A stretch of 64,000 nucleotides of DNA from Modestobacter sp. VKM Ac-2985 (GTDB lineage: Bacteria > Actinomycetota > Actinomycetes > Mycobacteriales > Geodermatophilaceae), in the NCBI RefSeq assembly GCF_026967925.1, contig NZ_JAPVBI010000003.1:685070-749069 (forward strand). The letters run 5' to 3'. Shown here in pieces: positions 25,459-33,895 of this stretch. The first letter of the stretch is position 1, and each line of letters starts with the position of its first letter. The notes beneath the pieces were generated by a model. The model ran no database searches. It was not told the origin of the DNA and was given only the letters and a program-made list of their open reading frames with translations. Position numbers and translations under genes: made by a program.

Positions 25459-26253
25459 TCAGCCGGCAGCCAGCCGGCGGGCTCGGGCCCGGGGGTGCTC
25501 GAGCATCTGGTCGACCAGGCCGTGCAGGCGGTGCAGCCGGGCGACCGGGTCGTCGGTGAGCACGCCGACGGAGTCGTCGCCCCCGAGCGCGACCGGGACG
25601 TGCGGCGGGAGCGTGGCCAGCAGCCCGGCCACGGTCTCACCGGCCTGCTCGACCTGGCGCGCGCTGACCCGGACGTAGCCCAGTGCCTCACCGAGCACGT
25701 CCACGGCCGCCTCGACCTCACCGGGCGCGCAGCTGCCCACCGGCACGTCCAGGACGACCCCACCGCCACTCGGCCCGACGACGGCTGCCGCGTCGGCGAG
25801 CAGGTCCGGACGGTCCACCGGCAGCGGGGCGAGCAGCGGCAGCAGCCGGTACGGGCGGGCCTGCTCGACCAGCCGGCCGAAGACCTCGGCCCGCTCGGCG
25901 ACACGTGGTCCGGCCGCATCGTCGGAGCCGAACCGGGCGGTCACGTACCGGGCCCCGAACCGGGCGCCCAGGTCCAGCACCCGGCCGTGCGCAGCGTGCA
26001 CGTGGTCGTCGGGCAGGGTGCCGCCGAGCTGGACCCGGCCGACGTCGAGCACCGTCACCCGGGTCTCGAGGAGCTCGTCGACGAGCCGGAGCAGGTTCCG
26101 CTCCCCCGCACCCCCGGACCACCAGGGCTCGACCTCGGCCACCGCCCCGACGTGCAGACCGATGGAGTCCCAGCCGGTGCCGGCCAGCAGCTCGGCGAGT
26201 TCGGCGGGGTCGCGGGGATGCACCACCGACTGGTGCACGGCCAAGCGGTTCAC
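25459..26253 (-). CDS. Xylose-isomerase-like TIM-barrel protein
   Basis: 264 residues from GTG 26253, which overlaps the stop of the QsuB-type gene as GTGA, so the two are one operon. The sequence shows alternating beta/alpha pattern of an AP-endonuclease-2/xylose-isomerase-like barrel: W-D-S-I-G-L-H near 29, L-D-L-G-A-R-F-G-A-R-Y-V-T near 92 and V-V-L-D-V-P-V-G near 161. Usual metal ligands of the family are only partly recognisable, so catalysis is uncertain. It may be an accessory isomerase or epimerase for quinate-related substrates. Confidence 0.65.
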   Translation of the reverse strand: MNRLAVHQSVVHPRDPAELAELLAGTGWDSIGLHVGAVAEVEPWWSGGAGERNLLRLVDELLETRVTVLDVGRVQLGGTLPDDHVHAAHGRVLDLGARFGARYVTARFGSDDAAGPRVAERAEVFGRLVEQARPYRLLPLLAPLPVDRPDLLADAAAVVGPSGGGVVLDVPVGSCAPGEVEAAVDVLGEALGYVRVSARQVEQAGETVAGLLATLPPHVPVALGGDDSVGVLTDDPVARLHRLHGLVDQMLEHPRARARRLAAG

Positions 26254-28172
26254 GGCGCGTTCGTCCTCTCTGCTCCGGCGCGCCGGACCGGCGTCACCGT
26301 GGGCGGCCGCCGCTGGCGGCGGTGGGCTGCCATCCTGACCGGCGCATCGGCGTTCCCGTACCCGTCATAGCCGCCCAGCCGCTGCACCACCACGACGAAG
26401 AGCCGGTCACCGAGCACCTCGGTCGCCAGGTGCAGGCAGGCGCCGTGCGCGTCCTCCTCGTACATGAGGCCGTGCTGCCGGACGGCCGCCAGCAGGTCGG
26501 CGGGGAGGTCGAAGCGGGCGTCGAGGTCCTCGGCGTAGTTCTCCGGCAGCCGGAGCAACGGTGCGCCGGCGGCCCGCAGTCGCCGCGCCGTCTCCACGAC
26601 GTCGTCGGTGGCGAAGGCGATGTACTGCGGCTCGGGGACCCGGGGCGCCCAGCCACCGCGGCGCAGCGACGAGGCCGAGAGCGTCAGCCGCACCGCCCGG
26701 TCGGGCCCGGTCACCGCGCGGGTGCGCACCAGGCCGAAGGGGGCGGCCAGCTCGGTCACCTGCTGCGGCTCCAGGCCCAGCACAGCCCGGTAGAACAGCC
26801 CGGCCTCGTCGAAGGAGTCGAACGGCTGGGTCAGGGCCACGTGGTCGATGCCGGTCAGGCCGGCGCCCGGGGCGGGTGCGACACCGGTGGGCAGGAAGTC
26901 CGCCGGCCACCCATCGGGCACCGTGCGGGTGAAGAAGACCTCCGTGCCGTCCGGAGCAGCGACCGCGGACAGCTCTGCCTCCGCCGCGCCACGGGTGCGG
27001 GGCAGCACCGGGGCGCTCATCGCCTCGGCACGGACGGCCGAGCGCGGCGGGTCACCGCTCTCCAGGCCCAGGGCGGAGACCACCGCCTCCCCGAGTGCAC
27101 CGGGCCGGACGACGGAGGCGTTGAGCAGCACCCGCGCCGCCCCCTGTTCCCACAGCTGCACCGGCTTGGAGCGGTGCTGACCGGTGTGGGTGAACCCGAG
27201 GGTCGTCAGCACCTCCCCGACCTGCGGCCCGGAGACCCCGTCGACGGCCAGCTCGGTGAACGACCACCCGGACAGCGTCGGCGGGGCCGGCGGCGGGCAG
27301 AGACCCGAGGCCGGATCCGCCAGCGCGAGCGCCTCCTCGAGCCACTGCAGCGAGCGCATGGCGTCGACCGCGGTGCGACCCGGGTCGGACTGCCGGTACA
27401 CGTCGTTGAAGACCTCCAGCGACCACGGCCCGCGGTACCCGGTGGCGAGGACGGCGCCGAGGAAGCCGGGCAGGTCGAAGGCGCCCTGCCCGGGGAAGAG
27501 GCGGTGGTGCCGGCTCCACTGCAGCACGTCCATGGTCAGCTGCGGGGCGTCGGCCAGCTGCAGGAAGAACACCTTCTCCCCCGGGACGGCCGCGAAGCCG
27601 CGGGGGTCACCGCCGCGGGAGAGGACGTGGAAGCTGTCCAGGCACAACCCCAGCGCCGCGGAGTCGGCCCGGCGGACGGCGTCCCAGGACGCCTCCCAGG
27701 TGGAGACGTGCCGGCCCCAGGCGAGCGCCTCGTAGGCGATCCGCAGTCCCCGCCGCTCGGCCAGGCCCGCGGCGGTCGACAGCTGCTCGGCGAGCTGGTC
27801 GGCGTCGGCGACGGCGTCCGGTGCGACCGAGGAACACACCAGCACGGTGCTCACGCCCAGCGCGCTCATCACGTCGAACTTCCGTTCCGCGCGCCGCAGG
27901 TTGGCGGCGAACCGCGTGGGGTCGGTCGAGTCCAGGTCGCGGAACGGCTGGTAGAGGTCGATCGACAGACCGAGGTCGGCACAGCGCACGGCCAGCTCGG
28001 CCGGCGACCAGGGCGAGGCGACCAGGTCGGGCTCGAACACCTCGACGCCGTCGAAGCCCGCGGCCGCCACCGCGGTGAGCTTGTCCTCCAGCGTCCCCGA
28101 CAGGCAGACGGTGGCGATCCCCCGGCGGGGCCGCACGGCGCCGGCGGCGTGAGGTGGACGAGCTGGTGGCAT
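26250..28172 (-). CDS. qsuB: 3-dehydroshikimate dehydratase, QsuB type (TIM barrel fused to HPPD-like domain)
   Basis: 640 residues from ATG 28172; the frame upstream is open to 29003 but runs antisense to the TetR gene. Residues 15-285 form a sugar-isomerase-like barrel with dehydratase residues (G-F-D-G-V-E-V-F-E near 40, Y-E-A-L near 135, L-C-L-D-S-F-H near 165, S-L-E-V-F-N-D near 240). Residues 305-600 are two glyoxalase/HPPD-like modules (G-I-D-H-V-A-L-T near 450, Q-Y-I-A-F-A near 530). This is the arrangement of the bacterial QsuB enzymes, which dehydrate 3-dehydroshikimate to protocatechuate. The C-terminal domain is thought to be non-catalytic or regulatory in known members. Confidence 0.88.
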   Translation of the reverse strand: MPPARPPHAAGAVRPRRGIATVCLSGTLEDKLTAVAAAGFDGVEVFEPDLVASPWSPAELAVRCADLGLSIDLYQPFRDLDSTDPTRFAANLRRAERKFDVMSALGVSTVLVCSSVAPDAVADADQLAEQLSTAAGLAERRGLRIAYEALAWGRHVSTWEASWDAVRRADSAALGLCLDSFHVLSRGGDPRGFAAVPGEKVFFLQLADAPQLTMDVLQWSRHHRLFPGQGAFDLPGFLGAVLATGYRGPWSLEVFNDVYRQSDPGRTAVDAMRSLQWLEEALALADPASGLCPPPAPPTLSGWSFTELAVDGVSGPQVGEVLTTLGFTHTGQHRSKPVQLWEQGAARVLLNASVVRPGALGEAVVSALGLESGDPPRSAVRAEAMSAPVLPRTRGAAEAELSAVAAPDGTEVFFTRTVPDGWPADFLPTGVAPAPGAGLTGIDHVALTQPFDSFDEAGLFYRAVLGLEPQQVTELAAPFGLVRTRAVTGPDRAVRLTLSASSLRRGGWAPRVPEPQYIAFATDDVVETARRLRAAGAPLLRLPENYAEDLDARFDLPADLLAAVRQHGLMYEEDAHGACLHLATEVLGDRLFVVVVQRLGGYDGYGNADAPVRMAAHRRQRRPPTVTPVRRAGAERTNAP

Positions 28173-28337
28173 GGACCCTGCCCTCTTATGTACCAAGCGG
28201 TGAGTTGCGGACCAGCCGACCACATCCGGCGGCGGTGCGCCAGTCCCCCCGCCGCACCGGAGGCCCGGTCGCCGGGGTCCTCTCCGAGCCGGCGTTGCAT
28301 AGGCTCCGCCGCACGTCCGCCCAGGCAGGAGGAGACC

Positions 28338-29018
28338 GTGACCGCGCGCCGACCGGAGAGCCAGCCGCGCACCGACGCCGCCGCGGTGCGCCCGGTGGAG
28401 CGCACCCGCGACGCCGACCGGACCCGGGCGGAGATCCTCGCCGTCGCCACCGCCGAGTTCGCCGACCGCGGGTACGCCGGAGCCCGGGTCAACGAGATCG
28501 CCGAGAAGCTGAGCACGACCAAACGGATGATCTACTACTACTTCGGCGGCAAGGAGCAGCTCTACGTCGCGGTGCTCGAGCAGGCCTACGGCCGGATCCG
28601 GGCGCTGGAGCAGCAGGTGGACGTCGAGCACCTGGAGCCGGTGGCGGCGATCCGCGAGCTGGCCGGGCTCACCTTCGACCACCACGAGGCGCACCCCGAG
28701 TTCATCCGGCTGGTGAGCATCGAGAACATCCACCGGGCCGAGCACCTGGCCGGTTCCCCGGCGCTGGCCGGTCTGGCCGCCCCCGCCGTCGACGTGCTGG
28801 CCGCCATCCTGCAGCGCGGCCGGGCCGAGGGGGTGTTCCGGGACGACGTGGACGCGCTCGACGTGCACCAGGTGATCAGCGCGTTCTGCGTCTTCCGGAC
28901 CGCCAACCGGCACACGTTCCGGGTCATCTTCGACCGCGACATGCTCGACCCGGCGACCCGTGACCACCAGCGGAGGCTGCTCGGCGACCTGGTCGTCGCC
29001 CACCTCACCGCACGGTGA
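28338..29018 (+). CDS. TetR-family regulator, divergent from qsuB
   Basis: 226 residues from GTG 28338 with AGGAGGAGACC directly upstream, a strong ribosome site. HTH near 35-80: I-L-A-V-A-T-A-E-F-A-D-R-G-Y-A-G-A-R-V and L-S-T-T-K-R-M-I-Y-Y-Y-F-G-G-K-E. The C-terminal half resembles the TetR_C domain with Q-R-G-R-A-E-G-V-F-R-D-D and F-R-T-A-N-R-H-T-F. The 165-bp gap to qsuB probably holds both promoters (minus strand TACATA about 20 bp before qsuB). It likely controls qsuB and the TIM-barrel gene, giving the pathway two regulators. Confidence 0.86.
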   Translation: MTARRPESQPRTDAAAVRPVERTRDADRTRAEILAVATAEFADRGYAGARVNEIAEKLSTTKRMIYYYFGGKEQLYVAVLEQAYGRIRALEQQVDVEHLEPVAAIRELAGLTFDHHEAHPEFIRLVSIENIHRAEHLAGSPALAGLAAPAVDVLAAILQRGRAEGVFRDDVDALDVHQVISAFCVFRTANRHTFRVIFDRDMLDPATRDHQRRLLGDLVVAHLTAR

Positions 29019-29121
29019 GTCCCGCGAGGTGCCACGCTTCCCAGCACACGGCTGCTACGACCCGGCGGCCACTCGCCGGGTGAGTGAGCGCCGTGCACCA
29101 CCGACAGGAGACATCCACACG

Positions 29122-30201
29122 ATGACCGCACCATCCCCAGCGCGACAGGCCCTCGTCGTCGGCGCCACCGGCATCGTCGGCCAGAACCTGGCCGAGCGAC
29201 TGACCGCACAGGGCTGGGACGTCCACGGGCTCTCCCGCAGCGGGCGGGCCCCCGGTCCGGGCGTGCACCCCGTCCAGGCGGACCTGGCCGACCCCGCAGG
29301 ACTGGCCGCCGCACTGGAGGGCCTGTCCCCCGAGCTCGTCGCGATCACCGCCTGGACCCGGCAGGCCACGGAGGCGGAGAACATCGCGGTCAACGGCGCC
29401 GCCGTCCGCAACGTGCTGCAGGCCCTGGAGGCGGCCGGGTCGGTGCGGCACGCCGCGCTGATGACCGGGCTGAAGCACTACCTCGGCCCGTTCGAGGCCT
29501 ACGCGCAGGGCGAGATGCCCGACACACCCTTCCACGAGGACGAGCCCCGCCTGGACGCGCCGAACTTCTACTACGCGCAGGAGGACGAGCTCTTCGCCGC
29601 TGCCGCCCGCGCCGGGTTCACCTGGAGCGTCCACCGCTCGCACACGGTGTTCGGCTTCGCCGTGGGCAACGCGATGAACATGGTGCTGACGCTGTCGGCC
29701 TACGCCGCGATCTGCAAGCAGCTCGGGCGGCCGTTCGTCTTCCCCGGGTCGAGCACCCAGTGGAACAGCGTGACCGACGTGACCGACGCCGACCTGCTGG
29801 CCGACCAGATCATCTGGGCCGCCGCCACCGAGGCCGGCCACGACCAGGCCTTCAACACCGCCAACGGCGACGTCTTCCGCTGGCGCTGGCTGTGGCCGCA
29901 GCTCGCCGCCCACTTCGGCGTGGAGTGGGAAGGCTACGAGGGGCGGGTCCGCCCGCTCACCGAGAGCATGGCCGGCACCGAGGACGTGTGGACCGGGATC
30001 GCCGCGGAGCACGGGCTGGTCGAGTCCGACCTCGGCCGGATCGCCTCCTGGTGGCACACCGACAGCGACCTGGGCCGGGAGATCGAGGTGCTGACCGACA
30101 TGAACAAGAGCCGCAAGGCCGGCTTCACCCAGAGCCGGGACAGCCGCGACAGCTTCTTCCGCTATGTCGAGCGGTACCGCGCGGCCCGCATCATCCCCTG
30201 A
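29122..30201 (+). CDS. SDR-family oxidoreductase, PRISE-like
   Basis: 359 residues from ATG 29122. The nucleotide loop is G-A-T-G-I-V-G near 14-20. The catalytic segment N-F-Y-Y-A-Q-E-D replaces the classical Y-x-x-x-K and is the signature of progesterone 5-beta-reductase/iridoid synthase-like (PRISE) enzymes, which reduce activated C=C bonds. Other family traits are L-K-H-Y-L-G-P near 118, the W-S-V-H-R-S segment and [13 protein letters not shown] near 245. A paralogue lies at 32000-33055. Substrate unknown. Confidence 0.83.
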   Translation: MTAPSPARQALVVGATGIVGQNLAERLTAQGWDVHGLSRSGRAPGPGVHPVQADLADPAGLAAALEGLSPELVAITAWTRQATEAENIAVNGAAVRNVLQALEAAGSVRHAALMTGLKHYLGPFEAYAQGEMPDTPFHEDEPRLDAPNFYYAQEDELFAAAARAGFTWSVHRSHTVFGFAVGNAMNMVLTLSAYAAICKQLGRPFVFPGSSTQWNSVTDVTDADLLADQIIWAAATEAGHDQAFNTANGDVFRWRWLWPQLAAHFGVEWEGYEGRVRPLTESMAGTEDVWTGIAAEHGLVESDLGRIASWWHTDSDLGREIEVLTDMNKSRKAGFTQSRDSRDSFFRYVERYRAARIIP

Positions 30202-30331
30202 CGCCGGCCGTGCGGGATCGCATCACGGAACCCGCCGCCCGGGCCAGGCGGCCGGCCTCGGCGTGCGGTCGGGAAGCAGCGACACCGGTCGTGGTGTTGT
30301 CCTGCCGTACTCGACTGAGAGGCAGGAACTC

Positions 30332-30847
30332 ATGACCACGGAGACCGCGATCCTCGCCGGCGGCTGCTTCTGGGGCGCCCAGGAACTGCTGCGCAAGCGC
30401 CCGGGGGTGCTCTCCACCCGCGTCGGCTACTCGGGAGGCGACACCCCGAACGCCACGTACCGCGACCACGGTGACCACGCCGAGGCGGTCGAGATCCTCT
30501 TCGACCCGGCTGTCATCTCGTTCCGGGAGGTGCTGGAGTTCTTCTTCCAGATCCACGACCCCTCGACGAAGGACCGGCAGGGCAACGACGTCGGTCGCAG
30601 CTACCGCTCGGCGATCTACTACACCAGCGACGAGCAGCAGCGCGTCGCGCTCGACACCATCGCCGACGTGGACGCCTCGGGCATCTGGCCCGGCAAGGTC
30701 GTCACCGAGGTCGAGGCGGCCGGCCCGTTCTGGGAGGCCGAGGACGAGCACCAGGACTACCTGCAGAGGATCCCCTTCGGGTACACCTGCCACTACGTGC
30801 GGCCCGACTGGGTGCTCCCGCGCCGCGAGGCCGAGGCCACCCGCTGA
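30332..30847 (+). CDS. msrA: Peptide-methionine (S)-S-oxide reductase
   Basis: 171 residues, ATG after GGCAGGAA. The catalytic G-G-C-F-W-G-A-Q-E is at residues 11-19 with Cys13. R-V-G-Y-S-G-G near 31-37, H-A-E-A-V-E near 50, F-F-x-I-H-D-P near 71-77 and the D-V-G-x-x-Y-R-S-x-I-Y-Y segment near 87-97 complete the MsrA active site; [11 protein letters not shown] near 131 is also conserved. It repairs oxidised methionine. No resolving cysteine pair is obvious at the end. It ends before a 12-bp-stem hairpin. Confidence 0.95.
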   Translation: MTTETAILAGGCFWGAQELLRKRPGVLSTRVGYSGGDTPNATYRDHGDHAEAVEILFDPAVISFREVLEFFFQIHDPSTKDRQGNDVGRSYRSAIYYTSDEQQRVALDTIADVDASGIWPGKVVTEVEAAGPFWEAEDEHQDYLQRIPFGYTCHYVRPDWVLPRREAEATR

Positions 30848-30868
30848 CCTGAGGTCCCCGACCGGCGC

Positions 30869-30920
30869 GGCCAGGGGGTGGGTGGACGACGGGACTCCTC
30901 CCGCTGCTCACCCCCTGGCC
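30869..30920. terminator. Bidirectional hairpin between msrA and the MmyB regulator
   Basis: Arms 30869-30880 and 30909-30920 (GGCCAGGGGGTG and its exact complement) are perfectly matched over 12 bp. They lie between two convergent genes, 22 bp after msrA and 47 bp after the regulator stop. The loop is long (28 nt) and holds a smaller C/G-rich patch. Confidence 0.5.
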
Positions 30921-30966
30921 CCGGCCGAGCGCCGGTCGCCGTCGAGTCCGCGATCTCGTCGGGGAC

Positions 30967-31842
30967 TCAGTTCGTGCCGTGGAGCTCGCTGGCGGAGGCG
31001 CGAGCGGCTGCGGTGCGCAGCAGCGCGAGTGCGTCGGCGGAGGCCGAGTCGGGAGCTGCGCTGAGCATGAGCAGCCGATGCCCGTTGTCCGCCGTCGTGG
31101 TCATGGTGAAGGCCAGTTCGAGCGGGCCGACCGTGGGGTGCCGGTAGCGCTTGGTGCCGTCGGTACAGCTCTGCACGGGGTGCCGCGCCCAGAGCGCCGC
31201 GAACTCGCTGCTGCGGACGGCCAGGTCCCCGATGAGTGCGGTCAGTGCGGGGTCGCCGGGGTGTTGCCCGGCGGTGAGGCGCAGAGAGGCCACGGCCCGT
31301 CGGGCTTCACCGGCCCACTCGGTGTGCAGCTCACGGGTGTGCGGGTCCAGGAAGAGCATGGCGAGCGTGTTCGGCCGGGCGGCCGGGTCCGCGGGCGAGT
31401 GGCGATCCAGGTGGCCGGCGAGCAGGGCATGACCCAGGGCGTTCCAGGCCAGGACGTCGTTGCGCCGGTCGAGAGCGAGCACCGGGACGTCGCTGATCGC
31501 CTCGATCAACTGGCGGATCTGCGGGCGGACACGCTCCGGTCGCGCCGACGTCCGTGGCGTTGGCCGGACCGGCCGGGCGAGCCGGTGCAGGTGCATGCGC
31601 TCTTCCGGGTCCAGCTGCAGCGCCCGGGCCAACGCATCCAGGACGCCGTCCGAGGCGCGGGTGCTCTGCCCCTGCTCCAACCGGGTGTAGTAGGCGTGGC
31701 TGACCCCAGCGAGCTGGGCGAGTTCCTCACGGCGCAGCCCGGGAACTCGGCGTGCGCCGTAGGACACCACACCGACCTGCTCCGGGCTCAGCTCAGCCCG
31801 CCGCGTCCGCAGGAAGGCGCCCAGCTCGGTTGACGTGCTCAC
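30967..31842 (-). CDS. MmyB-type HTH regulator
   Basis: 291 residues from GTG 31842. HTH: R-R-V-P-G-L-R-R-E-E-L-A-Q-L-A-G-V-S-H-A-Y-Y-T-R-L-E-Q-G near 33-60. The MmyB ligand domain follows with W-N-A-L-G-H-A-L near 130, M-L-F-L-D-P-H-T near 155 and H-P-T-V-G-P-L-E-L near 250. It is divergent from the PRISE-like SDR at 32000, with a 157-bp gap rich in inverted repeats (31883-31895, 31961-31981), and is the natural candidate regulator for that gene. Confidence 0.87.
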   Translation of the reverse strand: MSTSTELGAFLRTRRAELSPEQVGVVSYGARRVPGLRREELAQLAGVSHAYYTRLEQGQSTRASDGVLDALARALQLDPEERMHLHRLARPVRPTPRTSARPERVRPQIRQLIEAISDVPVLALDRRNDVLAWNALGHALLAGHLDRHSPADPAARPNTLAMLFLDPHTRELHTEWAGEARRAVASLRLTAGQHPGDPALTALIGDLAVRSSEFAALWARHPVQSCTDGTKRYRHPTVGPLELAFTMTTTADNGHRLLMLSAAPDSASADALALLRTAAARASASELHGTN

Positions 31843-31882
31843 GCCGGCCAGTGTGGTCGAGGCACGTCTCCCGGACCTGTCC

Positions 31883-31895
31883 CTGCCGTTGGCAG
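31883..31895. promoter_or_regulatory. Palindrome CTGCC-3-GGCAG between MmyB regulator and SDR
   Basis: CTGCCGTTGGCAG has perfect 5-bp arms with a 3-bp centre and lies 40 bp upstream of the regulator start. Similar short palindromes occur at two other MmyB/SDR divergent gaps in the window (49466-49478, 58603-58629), which supports an operator role. Confidence 0.4.
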
Positions 31896-31960
31896 GCAGC
31901 CGGTGCCGACCACCGCCACGGCCTGGTTCCCCCACCAGGTCCGCACCAGCCTGGTGGAAC

Positions 31961-31981
31961 GGCCCGCCCTCCTGGCGGGCC
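31961..31981 (+). promoter_or_regulatory. Stable hairpin just before the SDR ribosome site
   Basis: GGCCCGCC (31961-31968) and GGCGGGCC (31974-31981) pair perfectly around CTCCT, ending 9 bp before AGGAG of the gene at 32000. The loop CTCCT is itself complementary to AGGAG, so it could pair with the ribosome site or act as an attenuator. Confidence 0.35.
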
Positions 31982-31999
31982 CTCTCTCGGAGGAGCCCC

Positions 32000-33055
32000 G
32001 TGACCTCACCCCGCAACACCGCCCTGGTCGTCGGCGCGCACGGCGTCATCGGCTCCACCCTGCTCACCCACCTGACCGGCCTGCCCGACTGGGACGTGAT
32101 CGGGGTGTCGCGTCGCGGCGGCGTCGACACCCCGGACGTGCGGCACGTGGCCGTCGACCTGCTCGACGCCGACGCCACCGAACGCACCCTGGGCGCACTC
32201 CCGGAGGTGACGCACGTGTTCTACGCGGCGTTCCAGGACCGGCCGACCTGGGCCGAGCTCGTCGAGCCCAACCTGGCGATGCTGGTCAACACCGTCGCCG
32301 CGGTCGCCCCGGCCGGCAGGTTGCAGCACGTCAGCCTCATGCAGGGCTACAAGGTCTACGGCGCACACCTCGGGCCCTTCGCCACCCCCGCGCGGGAGGA
32401 CGACCCCGGACACCTGCCGCCGGAGTTCAACGTCAGCCAGCAGCAGCACCTGGAGCAGGCGTCGGCCGGAGCACCGTGGACCTGGTCGGCGCTGCGCCCC
32501 TCGGTCGTCTGCGGGACCGCGCTGGGCAACCCGATGAACCTGGTCAGCGTCCTGGCGGTGTACGCATCGATGAGCAAGGAACTGGGTCTGCCGCTGCGCT
32601 TCCCCGGGAAGCCCGGCGCCTACGACACCCTGCTGGAGATGACCGACGCCGGCCTGCTCGCCCGCGCCACCGTCTGGGCCGCCACCACCCCGGCCTGCGC
32701 CGACCAGGCGTTCAACATCACCAACGGTGACCTGTTCCGGTGGAACCAGATGTGGCCGGTCATCGCCGACCTGTTCGACCTCGCCGTCGCACCTCCCCTG
32801 CCCATGTCGCTGACCGACGTGATGGCCGACAAGCAGCCACTGTGGGAGCAGATGATCGACACCCACCAGCTGCGGCCCACGCCGTGGGCGGACGTGTCGT
32901 CATGGCAGTTCGGGGACGGCGTCTTCTCCTGGGACTACGACTTCCTCGCCGACGGCTCCAAGGCCCGCCGCTTCGGCTTCCACGAGCACGTCGACACCCG
33001 GCAGATGTTCACCGACCTCGTCGCCGAACTGCGCCACCGCCGCATCATCCCGTAG
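32000..33055 (+). CDS. SDR-family oxidoreductase, PRISE-like (second copy)
   Basis: 351 residues from GTG 32000 after GGAGGAGCCCC. G-A-H-G-V-I-G near 13-19 is the nucleotide loop. The region M-Q-G-Y-K-V-Y-G-A-H-L-G-P near 115-127, F-N-V-S-Q-Q-Q-H near 145 (in place of the F-Y-Y-x-x-E-D of its paralogue) and F-N-I-T-N-G-D-L-F-R-W-N-Q near 240 show it is homologous to the 29122 protein. The usual PRISE Tyr is not obvious in F-N-V-S-Q-Q-Q, so activity may differ. Both proteins end R-R-I-I-P or R-I-I-P. Confidence 0.8.
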   Translation: MTSPRNTALVVGAHGVIGSTLLTHLTGLPDWDVIGVSRRGGVDTPDVRHVAVDLLDADATERTLGALPEVTHVFYAAFQDRPTWAELVEPNLAMLVNTVAAVAPAGRLQHVSLMQGYKVYGAHLGPFATPAREDDPGHLPPEFNVSQQQHLEQASAGAPWTWSALRPSVVCGTALGNPMNLVSVLAVYASMSKELGLPLRFPGKPGAYDTLLEMTDAGLLARATVWAATTPACADQAFNITNGDLFRWNQMWPVIADLFDLAVAPPLPMSLTDVMADKQPLWEQMIDTHQLRPTPWADVSSWQFGDGVFSWDYDFLADGSKARRFGFHEHVDTRQMFTDLVAELRHRRIIP

Positions 33056-33142
33056 ACCGACGCGGGCGGAGGGCCGTTGCCGGGAGCTCGACCTTCCTCG
33101 CCGACATGCAGCACCACGTGCCCCGCGGTAGCTTCGACATTG

Positions 33143-33177
33143 GTTGAGCACTCAACGAGCGTGTCATCGAGTGCTCG
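33143..33177. promoter_or_regulatory. Two palindromes upstream of the WrbA-type gene
   Basis: GTTGAG-CA-CTCAAC (33143-33156) has perfect 6-bp arms. CGAG-TG-CTCG (33168-33177) is a second, related palindrome one turn further on. Both share the core GAG-nn-CTC. They lie 55-90 bp before the ATG at 33233 and look like paired operator sites for a dimeric repressor that is not encoded next to them. Confidence 0.5.
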
Positions 33178-33232
33178 ACGACCGGCCGACCTCATCGGCC
33201 ACGACCAGTCCGAGCCCTCAGGGAGACAGCCC

Positions 33233-33835
33233 ATGGCCAAGATCGCAGTCGTCTACTACTCCTCCACCGGGAACGTCCACCAGCTCGCTGCCGCACTCGC
33301 CGAGGGCGCGACGGAGGCCGGAGCCGACGTGCGTCTGCGCCGCGTGCCCGAACTGGCCCCTGCCGAGGCCATCGCCTCCAACCCGCTCTGGCAGGCACAC
33401 GTCGACGCCACCGCCGGCGAGGTGCAGGAAGCCACCCCGGCCGACATGGAGTGGGCCGACGGCTACGCCCTCGGGTCCCCGACCCGGTTCGGCACCCCCG
33501 CCGCCCAGATGAAGCAGTTCATCGACACCCTGGGCGGGCTGTGGTTCGCGGGCAAGCTCGCGAACAAGGGAGCCACCGCCTTCACCAGCGCCCAGAACGT
33601 GCACGGTGGCAACGAGTCCACGATCTTGACGTTCTTCAACATCTTCAGCCACTTCGGCGCCGTCATCGTGCCGCCGGGGTACACCGATCCGCTGCTGTTC
33701 GCTGCCGGCGGCAACCCCTACGGCGTCTCGACCGCCTCGGGCGGCCAGTCGGCCACCGCGACCGACGCGGAGCTCGAGGCTGCTCGCTACCAGGGCCGCC
33801 GCCTCGCCGAGGTGACCGCCAAGCTGGTCGCCTGA
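33233..33835 (+). CDS. wrbA: NAD(P)H:quinone oxidoreductase, WrbA type (flavodoxin fold)
   Basis: 200 residues, ATG after AGGGAGA. FMN phosphate loop Y-Y-S-S-T-G-N-V-H near 8-16, G-S-P-T-R-F-G near 79-85, F-I-D-T-L-G-G-L-W near 93-101 and N-V-H-G-G-N-E-S-T near 119-127 (FMN ring contacts) are all typical of WrbA. Length matches the family (about 200). It is a cytoplasmic two-electron quinone reductase, usually linked to quinone or oxidative stress. Two palindromes upstream suggest repression. Confidence 0.9.
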   Translation: MAKIAVVYYSSTGNVHQLAAALAEGATEAGADVRLRRVPELAPAEAIASNPLWQAHVDATAGEVQEATPADMEWADGYALGSPTRFGTPAAQMKQFIDTLGGLWFAGKLANKGATAFTSAQNVHGGNESTILTFFNIFSHFGAVIVPPGYTDPLLFAAGGNPYGVSTASGGQSATATDAELEAARYQGRRLAEVTAKLVA

Positions 33836-33850
33836 GCCGATCGTGCTCCC

Positions 33851-33886
33851 GGGGGCGGAGTCCTGCTGCAGGTGGGACCCGCCCCC
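33851..33886 (+). terminator. Hairpin after the WrbA-type gene
   Basis: GGGGGCGG (33851-33858) pairs with CCGCCCCC (33879-33886), and further pairing GTCC/GGAC extends the stem inward. It begins 16 bp after the stop at 33835. Confidence 0.55.
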
Positions 33887-33895
33887 GATGCACGA

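Noticed and set aside
28173..29003. N-terminal extension of the QsuB frame
   Set aside because: Antisense to the TetR gene, which has a strong ribosome site and HTH; QsuB homology begins near 28172.
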